This document shows positions 34,029 through 42,692 of a DNA stretch of 64,000 nt, piece by piece; position 1 is the stretch's first letter, and every line of letters starts with the position of its first letter. Made by a program: the position numbers and the translations under genes. Source of the DNA: Sphingosinicella flava. GTDB lineage: Bacteria > Pseudomonadota > Alphaproteobacteria > Sphingomonadales > Sphingomonadaceae. The notes under the pieces were generated by a model. It saw only the letters and a list, made by a program, of their open reading frames with translations. It had not been told where the DNA came from and did not search any database. Location of the stretch: assembly GCF_016025255.1 (NCBI RefSeq), contig NZ_CP065592.1, positions 1,097,122 to 1,161,121 on the forward strand. Direction: 5' to 3'.

Positions 34029-34937
34029 ATGACTCCGCAAATCGCGCATGATGCGCTGGACATGATCGAATATCGCGAAGCTCCCTCGATCCTCATTTTC
34101 ACCGACAGCGAGGCTGCGACGACGCGGGCCGCGGCATCCGCGAAGCGGGCCGGTTACCGGGTGCAAGGGGTGGCCGGCATCGCCAACGGCCTCGAAAGGC
34201 TGGGCGAACAAATCGCTCTCGACGCGGTATTGGTCGAGGTGGATGGGGACCAAGGCGCGGTCATGGACCGCCTTCTCGACCGCCTGAATCAGGCTGCGCG
34301 CGAGGCGCGTCACGCCACGATCGTCTCCGTCCCGGCGCACATGATCGATGCCGTCGCCGCGCGCACCGCCGATCCCAGCGTCTATCAACTGGTCGATGCC
34401 ACGGATGCCGATCGCGAAGAGGCGTTGCGTCTCGCGGCCCAGCCTTCCCGGCCATTCCTGCACGATGTCGGCAAGGGCAATGCTCCCATCCGGCTTCAGC
34501 AATTGAGCGAAGAGGTCAGCCGCATTGCCGGCATCCTCGCCAATCTGTCGGAAGAAGAAAAAGACGGTGCCGCAGAAACGGGCGCGGCCGGCGTCACGGC
34601 CCAGCAGGTGCGGGGAATGATCCGCGCCCGGCGTCTGCGCGATCAATATTTCGGCGCCGACCTTTTCGCCGATCCGGCCTGGGACATGCTCCTCGATCTC
34701 ATGGCGGCGCGCCTGGAACGCCAGCGCGTCGCGGTATCCAGTCTGTGCATCGCCGCCGCAGTCCCGGCCACGACCGCGCTGCGCTGGATCAAGACGCTGA
34801 CGGAACATGGCCTGTTCGTCCGCTCGGCGGATCCGGAGGATGGCCGCCGCGTCTATATCGAATTGTCCGAAGGCGCGGCTGCCGCCCTTTCGGCCTATCT
34901 GCGCGCCGCCCAACGCCAATCGCCCTTCCTAAGCTGA
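34029..34937 (+). CDS. Receiver-like protein with C-terminal winged helix (MarR-like)
   Basis: A 302-residue protein. Residues about 15-140 resemble a receiver fold (SILIFTDSEAATTRAAASAKRAGYRV, ALDAVLVEVDG), but the canonical phosphoacceptor is not clear. The C-terminal ~90 residues form a winged helix (LSSLCIAAAVPATTALRWIKTLTEHGLFVRSADPEDGRRVYIEL), typical of MarR-like regulators. The start MTPQIAHD is preferred over a long upstream frame; a gggacgg SD precedes it. Its partner and target are unknown. Confidence 0.75.
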   Translation: MTPQIAHDALDMIEYREAPSILIFTDSEAATTRAAASAKRAGYRVQGVAGIANGLERLGEQIALDAVLVEVDGDQGAVMDRLLDRLNQAAREARHATIVSVPAHMIDAVAARTADPSVYQLVDATDADREEALRLAAQPSRPFLHDVGKGNAPIRLQQLSEEVSRIAGILANLSEEEKDGAAETGAAGVTAQQVRGMIRARRLRDQYFGADLFADPAWDMLLDLMAARLERQRVAVSSLCIAAAVPATTALRWIKTLTEHGLFVRSADPEDGRRVYIELSEGAAAALSAYLRAAQRQSPFLS

Positions 34938-35038
34938 AGCCCTGACAGCGCGCTTGCGCGGCCAGGCGAAGTGCGCAACATTTCCGACATCTTCTCTCGT
35001 CATTGTTGCGGGAAGATTCCTTTCCTGCAGGACGCTCG

Positions 35039-36412
35039 ATGCTTTCCAGACGCACGTTCACGCTTGGCCTCACCTCGACCGCCTTTGCCGGCCTAGCCCT
35101 CGGCGGATGCGCGGGCGGCATTCGGAGCGGCACCGCGCCCCGGGTTCGCGGCTATGGCCCGCTGCGCCGCGACCCCGCGGGCCTGATCGACCTTCCGGAC
35201 GGCTTTGGCTACAGGATCATCTCGCAGCTCGGCGACGCGATGGATGACGGCCTGCAAGTGCCGGACCGGGCGGACGGCATGGGCGCTTTCCGTCTCGACG
35301 GGCACCGGATGGCGCTCATCCGGAATCACGAACTCGACACCCGGCACGGCGTCTTGAAAACCGTGGGCGGCGGCAGCGCAACCGGCTTCCCCGCCTTCGA
35401 TCATTATGCCGATGGCTCCGCTCTGCCCGGCGGCACCACGACCCTCATCTACGATTATCGCGCGCAGCGGGTCGAGGCCCAGTATCTCAGTCTCGCGGGC
35501 ACCCTTCGCAATTGCGCGGGCGGCGCGACACCCTGGGGCAGTTGGCTCACCTGCGAGGAAAATGTCAGCCGCGCCGGGACGGGCGGGATCGCCCGCGATC
35601 ATGGCTGGGTGTTCGAAGTCCCCGCCAGCGCGCGCGGGCCCATGTCTCCGCAACCGCTGACGGCGATGGGCCGCTTCAATCATGAGGCGGCGGCCGTCGA
35701 TCCGCGCACCGGCATCGTCTATCTGACCGAGGATCGCGACGACAGCCTCTTCTATCGCTTCATCCCCAATGTCCCCGGCGCGCTTTCCAGGGGCGGCAGG
35801 CTTCAGGCGCTGGCCTTTCGCGACGCGGCGCTCGTGCCCGATACGCGCAACTGGTCGGGCGCCACGTTCCCGCTCCGGGAATGGCGCGATGTGCGCTGGA
35901 TCGATCTTGATCATGTCGAAGCGCCGGAGGACGATTTGCGCCAACGCGGCCATGCGGGCGGAGCCGCCCTTTTCGCGCGCGGGGAAGGCATCCATTTCGG
36001 CCGGAACGAGCTTTATTTCTGCTGCACCAGCGGCGGCGCCGCCAAGCTCAGCCAGATCATGCGCTACCGCCCCTCGCGCTTCGAAGGGCGCCCGGAAGAA
36101 GGATCGGCGCCGGGCCGGGTGCAGATCTTCGTCGAATCGGCGGATCCGGAAGCGCTGAATTACGGCGACAACCTGACCGTCGCGCCGGGCGGCCACCTGA
36201 TCGTCTGCGAAGATCAATATACCGATGTCGTCCTCAATCACCTGCGCGGCGTCACGCCCGATGGAAAGCTCTACGACGTCGCTTTCCTCCATGCGCAGAC
36301 GGAGCTTGCGGGGGTCTGCTTCTCCCCGGACGGCGCGACGATGTTCGTCAACCTCTACAGCCCGGCAAAGACGCTTGCGATCACCGGGCCCTGGAACGCG
36401 TTTCGGACGTAA
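35039..36412 (+). CDS. PhoX-like phosphatase (DUF839), twin-arginine secreted
   Basis: A 457-residue protein with a twin-arginine signal (SRRTFTLGLTSTAFAGLALGGC). The Cys at its end could also be lipidated. The mature beta-propeller has PhoX-type motifs: ALIRNHELD, TPWGSWLTCEENV, GRFNHEAAAVDPRTGIVYLTEDRDDSLFYRF and NLTVAPGGHLIVCEDQ. The Cys-Glu residues would bind the Fe/Ca cluster. It probably hydrolyses phosphoesters at the cell surface. The start is the Met before LSRRTF. Confidence 0.88.
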   Translation: MLSRRTFTLGLTSTAFAGLALGGCAGGIRSGTAPRVRGYGPLRRDPAGLIDLPDGFGYRIISQLGDAMDDGLQVPDRADGMGAFRLDGHRMALIRNHELDTRHGVLKTVGGGSATGFPAFDHYADGSALPGGTTTLIYDYRAQRVEAQYLSLAGTLRNCAGGATPWGSWLTCEENVSRAGTGGIARDHGWVFEVPASARGPMSPQPLTAMGRFNHEAAAVDPRTGIVYLTEDRDDSLFYRFIPNVPGALSRGGRLQALAFRDAALVPDTRNWSGATFPLREWRDVRWIDLDHVEAPEDDLRQRGHAGGAALFARGEGIHFGRNELYFCCTSGGAAKLSQIMRYRPSRFEGRPEEGSAPGRVQIFVESADPEALNYGDNLTVAPGGHLIVCEDQYTDVVLNHLRGVTPDGKLYDVAFLHAQTELAGVCFSPDGATMFVNLYSPAKTLAITGPWNAFRT

Positions 36413-36486
36413 GGCCGATTTCGCCCTCCGGTTGACGGCGCAGCGCAGCCCTGCGATCCTCGCTTCTTCGGGTAAAATGCAGGGGA

Positions 36487-36978
36487 ATGGTGACGATGGC
36501 GAATATCTTGATTTGGGGAAGCATGGTCGCGGCGACCGCTGCGGTTTCAACCCCCGCTTCGGATCGCACGGCGGCGCTGTTGGCGAATTCGATGGTCACC
36601 TGCACCGCCCTCGTGGCGAGCCCCGAGATGCGCACCCAGCTGTTTGGCGGGAAAATCCCGGATTATGTACGTGACGATCTGCAGTCGCTTCAGCATGGAA
36701 ATGGCAGCTACGAATATGACGGGACGGAAATGTCCGCCGACAGCAAAAGCTGCCGGGTCGCGCGCCGGGGCTATGGCGAATCGGTCGTTCTCCCCTTCGA
36801 CGCCGCCCTCGCCCAATTCGAACAGCGCCTGTCGCCGCTTGGCCTGAAGCTGGAGCGCATCGCGGATGATAAGGGCGTTACGTGGAAGGTCGGAGGCGTG
36901 TCCATATCCGAATACCGGTCGAGCGAACCGATGTACTCCCGGTCCCTGACCTTCACGCCCCAAGCCGCCAATCCGTAA
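36487..36978 (+). CDS. Secreted hypothetical protein, 163 aa
   Basis: It starts with a signal peptide (NILIWGSMVAATAAVS) and has a compact mature domain with two Cys (VTCTALV, SKSCRVA) and mixed strands and helices. I do not recognise it. It lies 74 bases after the PhoX-like gene on the same strand. The two Met codons at positions 1 and 4 are both possible starts. Confidence 0.65.
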   Translation: MVTMANILIWGSMVAATAAVSTPASDRTAALLANSMVTCTALVASPEMRTQLFGGKIPDYVRDDLQSLQHGNGSYEYDGTEMSADSKSCRVARRGYGESVVLPFDAALAQFEQRLSPLGLKLERIADDKGVTWKVGGVSISEYRSSEPMYSRSLTFTPQAANP

Positions 36979-37002
36979 CGGGCATCGGGGCCCTCCAGCG
37001 CT

Positions 37003-37404
37003 TCAGTCGCGAACGTTCAGATGATGGCATCGGGAGCATTCCGGTTCCGGAAAGAAGCGGAAGGATGAGTCCCGCTCCGCTCCTTCGCCGGTTTTGCCGC
37101 GCAGTCCGATAAACTGGGATTTGCCGCAATTCCGGCATTTCGTCATCATGACGAGCAGCGACAGGGCGGCGGCCGACAGGAGGGTCAGAAAGAAAAGGTC
37201 GTAACCCGGAAGGGCGTCCGTCACCCCTCCGATAATGCCGGCCGCGCCGAGGAAGATGAACAGCCAGCTGAGAAGGCGCGCCGTTCCATAGCCTATTCCT
37301 CCGGATTGCGGCCCGGGGGGCCGATCCAGCCAGCCGGGCAATTTCCGGCCCGTCACCGCACGCCTCGGGCAAGGCAGATCGCTTCGCAGGTCAAGCTGGT
37401 CCAT
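37003..37404 (-). CDS. Membrane protein with C-terminal zinc ribbon
   Basis: A 133-residue protein with two hydrophobic helices (LLSWLFIFLGAAGIIGGV, LFFLTLLSAAALSLLVMM), followed by a cytoplasmic four-Cys ribbon: CRNC then CSRC near the C-terminus. The four Cys should bind one Zn. The start at MDQLDL has an AGAGG SD, and the longer upstream frame is discounted. It is convergent with the secreted protein gene before it. Confidence 0.65.
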   Translation of the reverse strand: MDQLDLRSDLPCPRRAVTGRKLPGWLDRPPGPQSGGIGYGTARLLSWLFIFLGAAGIIGGVTDALPGYDLFFLTLLSAAALSLLVMMTKCRNCGKSQFIGLRGKTGEGAERDSSFRFFPEPECSRCHHLNVRD

Positions 37405-37475
37405 AGCCTCTTCATCACCACCTCCCTTGCCATCACGATGGCGCATGGAATGCGCACCTTCCGGCACCCCAAACG

Positions 37476-38255
37476 TCATTCCCGTACAGAATGAAAGTCC
37501 AATAAATGCTGCTGGTCGTCGAAATAGGCGGCCGCAAATGTGCCCGCCCGAATATTCGCCATCGCGACCCGTCTTTTGCCGCCCGGCGAGGATTCCGCCC
37601 CGCACGGTATGCTTAGCTCGATGCGGCCGTAAGGCGCGAACCCCGCGCCTCTTGCCACGCTTTTGATCCGCCCCTCGACAAGGCAATCTCCCTCAAGGCC
37701 CCTTGGTATCCCGACATGATCCACCGCCAGGATCAGGACGCTCGCAGCGGCGGCCCGCGCCTCTTCGCTATTCGCGGCCTTGTCCAGAGCGGCGCTCCTC
37801 ACTCCGTAGATCTGGTGGCTGGGCGACGCCTTCCCGCCCGCTGCCTTGCTCAGGCAGTCTCGCAGCGCGCCGATCCCTTCTTTCTCATCGTCCGGCAGGA
37901 AAACCGCATCGGCACCATGCCGTCCCACGCAGGAAATCCGCCTCCTCCCCGGCGGCGCTTCCCCGACATATCCGTTGAGCACCACATCGGGCTCGTCGCC
38001 CGTCATGCGCGACGCGATGCAAAGGTCGGCCTGTTCCCGATGGCTCCTCCAGGCCGAGGCACATCCCGCATAGATCATTCCGCTTTGGCTGGAGGCTATG
38101 GCAATGCCCGATTTCGCCAGAAGGCTGCTCAGCCGCGCCTGCAGGCCTTCATCGGCCAGGATGACATAGGAAACGGGCGTTTCCCGATCCCGGGGCGCCT
38201 GCGGGTTCAGGCTGGCCAGTCCCAGCAACAGGATCGCCGCCGCCTCCATGCTCAA
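37476..38255 (-). CDS. Secreted hypothetical protein, 259 aa
   Basis: It has a short N-terminal hydrophobic segment (AAAILLLGLASLN) and several Cys (GCASAWR, DLCIASR, ISCVGRH, GDCLVEG). The mature part is mixed alpha/beta. No family is recognised. It is followed on the same strand by the zinc-ribbon protein gene. It may form a small orphan group with its neighbours. Confidence 0.6.
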   Translation of the reverse strand: MSMEAAAILLLGLASLNPQAPRDRETPVSYVILADEGLQARLSSLLAKSGIAIASSQSGMIYAGCASAWRSHREQADLCIASRMTGDEPDVVLNGYVGEAPPGRRRISCVGRHGADAVFLPDDEKEGIGALRDCLSKAAGGKASPSHQIYGVRSAALDKAANSEEARAAAASVLILAVDHVGIPRGLEGDCLVEGRIKSVARGAGFAPYGRIELSIPCGAESSPGGKRRVAMANIRAGTFAAAYFDDQQHLLDFHSVRE

Positions 38256-38337
38256 TCCTTTCTTCCATTCCGCACGTAATCCACCCCTATTTGGATCCTA
38301 TGCCCCTCACGCGGGCAAGGCGCCCGGGCGGCAACGA

Positions 38338-39438
38338 TCATTTCGGATCGGGACAATTGTAAAAGAGCGACCATAAGGCGCCTTGGAGTTGCAGCGCCAG
38401 GGTGGTGCCGGGGGCGATCCATGCGCTTCCCACGGCGTCGCCTTCGCCGTCTAGCTCGACCACGCCGTCGCTGATCCATTGGGGAAAGCCTCTGGGCTTG
38501 CGCCAGTCGATCCCGATTTCCCTTATGCCTCCATCCGCGCCTTCGACCTGCATCACCGCCGCGCAAGCCTGGACATGGCGGATCGATCGGATGCGGCCTT
38601 CACCTTGCGCATCGCGATACAATATGCCGGGCAGGCGATCGCTGAGAAACAGGCGCAAGCTCTCGGCCGATGGATATTCGACGCCATTGTAAAGGTCCTT
38701 GCGGCTCCTGACGATGGGCGCGGCGGGCAAGGCGACGTAATCCAGCGTCTGCGCGATCAGGCCGGCCGGGCCGACCAGGCGGCAGGGCCGCTCATAACGC
38801 TGGACGTTTCCGCCTTGCCGGATCTCGATGTGCCACGAAGCGGAGTCGGGGACGCAAGGGAGACGTCCCCCGCCCTTGAGCGGGAGGTCTACAGGCATGC
38901 GTGGCGGTTCGAGCTGAATGCAGCTTGACGGCAGGAGCGCGCGTTCGATGCTTTGGACCGCCTGTTGCGGCAACGGGCCCGCCGAAATTTCAAGCGAGCT
39001 CGGCTGGGGAATATGACCCTCGATCAGCGGCTTGGGATTGGGATCGGGCCAGACGGGCGCAAGGGGACGTTCCGGTTCGGGCGGCATGCCGCGGCGCCGT
39101 TCTTCGGCCCGCCGGGCTTCCCACCGCCCATTCGCATCGCGCCATGCAACGACGCTTTCCAGCCCCGCCGGGCCATGGCTTCCAATGCCTCCCCCAATAA
39201 GCACGCGAATGGTGAGCGCGTCCGCGGGCGGCTCGGGCAGGCCTCTCTGCAGCCCGGCATGCAGAGGGCCGGCATCGACAAGGGGTTTCTCCTTCGCCGC
39301 CTTGCGAAGGCTGACCTGGAGAAGATTGTCGCACAATTCCCGTGCGCTCATGTCGCCGTCGACGGGCACCAGTTCGGCGGCCATCGCCGCGTCAAGCGGC
39401 ACCAATGTCAGGCTCAGTCCCACTAAAATCCGGATCAT
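38338..39438 (-). CDS. Secreted hypothetical protein, 366 aa
   Basis: It has a signal peptide (ILVGLSLTLVPLDAAMA) and a mature region with Pro-rich stretches (PPEPERPLAPVWPDPNPKP) between beta-rich modules, and several Cys. I do not recognise a family. The start at MIRILVG is chosen for the signal and a GGGGG-type SD; a longer frame continues upstream. It is the largest of the orphan secreted proteins here. Confidence 0.65.
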   Translation of the reverse strand: MIRILVGLSLTLVPLDAAMAAELVPVDGDMSARELCDNLLQVSLRKAAKEKPLVDAGPLHAGLQRGLPEPPADALTIRVLIGGGIGSHGPAGLESVVAWRDANGRWEARRAEERRRGMPPEPERPLAPVWPDPNPKPLIEGHIPQPSSLEISAGPLPQQAVQSIERALLPSSCIQLEPPRMPVDLPLKGGGRLPCVPDSASWHIEIRQGGNVQRYERPCRLVGPAGLIAQTLDYVALPAAPIVRSRKDLYNGVEYPSAESLRLFLSDRLPGILYRDAQGEGRIRSIRHVQACAAVMQVEGADGGIREIGIDWRKPRGFPQWISDGVVELDGEGDAVGSAWIAPGTTLALQLQGALWSLFYNCPDPK

Positions 39439-39579
39439 GGCAATGCCCCCTTTCCCGTTTGTCTCAAAAGAGCGGCGGCAAGGCAAGCCGTTCCGGCCGT
39501 CATCGCGAGGCTGCCCCCTCCGCCGATAATCGCTTGACCGGAATTTCAAAAACCCTAGAGGAACGGCACTCCCGCGAAG

Positions 39580-39655
39580 GGGCGCTTAGCTCAGTTGGTA
39601 GAGCATCTCGTTTACACCGAGAGGGTCGGCGGTTCGAGCCCGTCAGCGCCCACCA
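39580..39655 (+). tRNA. tRNA-Val (anticodon TAC)
   Basis: A full cloverleaf of 76 bases with encoded CCA. The acceptor arm GGGCGCT pairs with AGCGCCC. The D-arm is GCTC-GAGC, the anticodon stem TCTCG-CGAGA with loop TTTACAC, and the T-arm carries GTTCGAGC. The anticodon TAC reads GUA valine codons. Confidence 0.96.
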
Positions 39656-39698
39656 TCGCCGCTCATCGGCCAGGAACAAGGGCGATCCCGGCCGCCGC

Positions 39699-41180
39699 TC
39701 AAGCCAGCGACTTGACGATTTCCTCCACCATCTTCTTCGCGTCGGCGAGCAGCATCATCGTGTTGTCGCGGAAGAACAATTCGTTTTCGACCCCCGCATA
39801 GCCCGCGCCACCCATCGATCGCTTCACGAACAGCACGGTCTTGGCTTTCTCCACATCCAGCACCGGCATGCCGTAAATGGGCGAGGTCTTGTCCGTCTTC
39901 GCCGCCGGATTGGTAACGTCGTTCGCGCCGATCACGAAAGCGACGTCGGTCTGGGCGAATTCCGAATTGATGTCCTCCAGCTCGAACACGTCGTCATAGG
40001 GCACGTTCGCTTCGGCGAGCAGGACGTTCATATGGCCCGGCATGCGTCCGGCGACGGGGTGGATCGCATATTTCACCCGCACTCCCTCTTTCTTCAAAAG
40101 GTCCGCCATCTCGCGCAACGTGTGCTGCGCCTGCGCCACCGCCATGCCATAACCGGGAACGATGATGACCTGTTCGGCCTGTTTCATCAGGAATGCCGCA
40201 TCTTCCGCCGAGCCGCGCTTATAAGGCCGGTCGATTGCGGCGCCACCGCCGCCCCCAGCAGCGGCATCGCCGCCGAAGCCGCCCGCGATGACGCTGATGA
40301 AGCTGCGATTCATCGCCCGGCACATGATGTAGCTGAGGATCGCGCCGGAACTGCCGACAAGCGCGCCCGTCACGATCATCGCGCTGTTGCCGAGCGTGAA
40401 GCCCATCGCCGCCGCCGCCCAGCCGGAATAGCTGTTCAGCATCGACACCACGACCGGCATGTCCGCGCCGCCGATCGGAATGATGAGCAGGAAGCCGACA
40501 ATGAAGGAAAGGACGACGATGCCCCAGAAGAGAGCTGGAGTGGTCCACCCGAAAACGGATACGCACGCCAGGATCGCCACGATCAGCGCCAGGTTGATCG
40601 GGTGCCGCCCGGGCAGCAGGATCGGCTTGCCCGACATATTTCCGTTGAGCTTCAGGAAGGCGATGACCGATCCCGAAAAGGTGATGGCGCCGATCGCCAC
40701 GCCCAGGCCCAATTCGATACGGCTGCCCTTCGCTATGTCACCCCCGCCAAGCTCGAGAATGCCGAAGGCGGATGGATTGAGATAGGCCGCAACCCCAACC
40801 AGCACGGCCGCCATGCCGACCAACGAGTGGAAGGCGGCGACGAGCTGCGGCATCGCCGTCATGGCGATCCGCCGGGCCGTGGTCATGCCGATCACGGCGC
40901 CAAGCGCGATGGCCCCCAGGATGAGAGCAAGCATGGTGGGATCGAGCGCGGGCGCGAAGCAGGTCGCGCCCGGTCCGCAAGCCCCCCTATCCGCTTGAGT
41001 GGCCGGAAGATGGGTGAGGATCGTCGTCACGACCGCGATGGCCATGCCCAGCATGCCGAGCCGGTTGCCCCGGCGGCTGCTGATGGGACTGGACAGCCCG
41101 CGCAGCGCGAGGATGAAGCAGACGCCCGCGACGAGATAGGCGAGCGCGACCCAGGGATTGACGGGAGCCGCCGCGTGCAT
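39699..41180 (-). CDS. pntB: NAD(P) transhydrogenase subunit beta
   Basis: A 493-residue protein. About nine membrane helices make up the N-terminal half, followed by the NADP-binding domain III (VIIVPGYGMAVAQAQHTLREM, and GANDVTNPAAKTDKTSPIYGMPVLDV). It couples proton entry to NADPH formation with PntAA and PntAB. The start MHAAAPVNPW lies one codon after the PntAB stop, so the frame open further upstream is a shadow of pntAB. Confidence 0.95.
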   Translation of the reverse strand: MHAAAPVNPWVALAYLVAGVCFILALRGLSSPISSRRGNRLGMLGMAIAVVTTILTHLPATQADRGACGPGATCFAPALDPTMLALILGAIALGAVIGMTTARRIAMTAMPQLVAAFHSLVGMAAVLVGVAAYLNPSAFGILELGGGDIAKGSRIELGLGVAIGAITFSGSVIAFLKLNGNMSGKPILLPGRHPINLALIVAILACVSVFGWTTPALFWGIVVLSFIVGFLLIIPIGGADMPVVVSMLNSYSGWAAAAMGFTLGNSAMIVTGALVGSSGAILSYIMCRAMNRSFISVIAGGFGGDAAAGGGGGAAIDRPYKRGSAEDAAFLMKQAEQVIIVPGYGMAVAQAQHTLREMADLLKKEGVRVKYAIHPVAGRMPGHMNVLLAEANVPYDDVFELEDINSEFAQTDVAFVIGANDVTNPAAKTDKTSPIYGMPVLDVEKAKTVLFVKRSMGGAGYAGVENELFFRDNTMMLLADAKKMVEEIVKSLA

Positions 41181-41182
41181 GC

Positions 41183-41464
41183 TCAACGCTCCTTTTTCTT
41201 GTACATGGCGAGCATGCGTTCGGTGACCGCGAAACCGCCGAAGATGTTGATGCTGGCGAGCACGATCCCCGCCAGCCCCAGCCATTTCGCACCGGATACG
41301 CCCGATGCCGCGGCCGCGATCAGCGCGCCGACGATAATGACGGAGGATATGGCATTGGTCACCGCCATCAGCGGCGTATGCAGGGCCGGCGTGACCGACC
41401 AGACGACGTAATAACCCACGAAGCAGGCCAATACGAAGATCGACAGGATCGACACGAAATCCAC
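41183..41464 (-). CDS. pntAB: NAD(P) transhydrogenase subunit alpha part 2
   Basis: A 93-residue membrane protein with three helices (ILSIFVLACFVGYYVVWSV, AISSVIIVGALIAAAASG, WLGLAGIVLASINIFGGFAV). It has the VTPALHTPLMAVTNAISS motif of the split alpha subunit. It lies directly before pntB. A histidine kinase gene separates it from pntAA. Confidence 0.95.
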   Translation of the reverse strand: MDFVSILSIFVLACFVGYYVVWSVTPALHTPLMAVTNAISSVIIVGALIAAAASGVSGAKWLGLAGIVLASINIFGGFAVTERMLAMYKKKER

Positions 41465-41575
41465 GGCCTTATCCTCCTCGCTGTTGCCCGCTTACTGTGC
41501 CGGGGGTTTCCCGGCCTGTCGAGGGGGTCGCTGATGGCGGGAAAGCGCCGGTCTGCTCGGCGGCTGCGGCCCTAA

Positions 41576-42682
41576 TCAAGCAGCGCGGCGCGTTTCCGCT
41601 TCATCTTCGGCGCGATAGGGAAGCCTGATCACCGCCCGAAAGCCCTTTTCCAGCACTTCGGTCGACAGCATCGCGTCGTTGCCGAACAGCAAGGCGAGGC
41701 GCGAGCGGACGTTGGCGAGGCCCACGCCGCCGCTCTGCGCCTTGGGGCGGACGATCCCTTCCTCGGCCTCATTCTCGACCGACAGCAGAAGCTCTTCGCC
41801 CTCCAGCCGTGCCTCGACGCGGATGGAGACGAGCCCCGCGCTCGACTGCACGCCATATTTCATGGCATTTTCGACCAGCGGCTGAAGGATGAAGTTGGGC
41901 ACCAGCGCCCGTTCGGCGCCGGCGTCATGATCGATGCAAATGTCCAGGCGCTCGCCAAAGCGCGCCCGTTCGACCTCGCAATAGGATTCGATCAGCTCCA
42001 GTTCGTCGATCAGCTCGGTTTCCAGCCCTTCGACATCGGCCGACGTCCGGAGGAAATGGGAAAGGCGGTCGGTCATGCGATAGGCTTCATCCCGCGCGCC
42101 GCTTTGGATGAGGGCGGCGATGACGTTCAGGGAATTGCTCATGAAATGCGGATTGAGCTGCATGCGCAGCATGTTGAGTTCCGCCTGAAGCGCCGCCGCC
42201 TGGGATCGCGCCAGCTCCACCTCGTGCATCTTGATGGTGTGCGCCGCCGACGACACCCATAGCAGCGCCACGTTGCACGCGCAGAGGATCCAGTAAAAGG
42301 ACGTCACGACCAGCCGGGACTGGGCGGTATCCTCCGGCAGGCGATGGTTTTCGAACGTGGCGTGCAGGAAATATTGGGACGCGAAATCGGCGAGCATCTG
42401 AAGCGTCGACGTCGCGGTCACGACCAGCGCCAGCACGGCGATCCCCAGCCACAAGGGCTTTCCGGCCACCGCCCGCAAGCCGGCATAAAGCAGGCCTGCG
42501 AGCAGGACCGAGCTGGCGAACCCCATGATGATGTTGAGGAACTCCGGAACGCTCTGCACCTGCCCGGCCAGCAGATTGCCCGGAGTGATGACAGCGACGA
42601 CGACCAGCCAGAGGATGACGGTGAGCTGCGCCGCTTCCCGCGCCTTGGGCGGCGTGATGTCCAGTTTTCGGCTTGTCATCAT
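41576..42682 (-). CDS. LytS/YehU-type sensor histidine kinase
   Basis: A protein of about 368 residues. Four or five membrane helices (LTVILWLVVVAVITPG, FASSVLLAGLLYAGLRAV) precede a His_kinase (PF06580)-type domain with the phosphorylated His in QLNPHFMSNSLNVIAAL, and a HATPase with LVENAMKYGV and GVGLANVRSRL. The partner is normally a LytTR regulator, but none is near. It lies between pntAA and pntAB, 10 bases after pntAA. Start between two adjacent ATGs is not certain. Confidence 0.9.
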   Translation of the reverse strand: MMTSRKLDITPPKAREAAQLTVILWLVVVAVITPGNLLAGQVQSVPEFLNIIMGFASSVLLAGLLYAGLRAVAGKPLWLGIAVLALVVTATSTLQMLADFASQYFLHATFENHRLPEDTAQSRLVVTSFYWILCACNVALLWVSSAAHTIKMHEVELARSQAAALQAELNMLRMQLNPHFMSNSLNVIAALIQSGARDEAYRMTDRLSHFLRTSADVEGLETELIDELELIESYCEVERARFGERLDICIDHDAGAERALVPNFILQPLVENAMKYGVQSSAGLVSIRVEARLEGEELLLSVENEAEEGIVRPKAQSGGVGLANVRSRLALLFGNDAMLSTEVLEKGFRAVIRLPYRAEDEAETRRAA

Positions 42683-42692
42683 CCCTCTTTTC

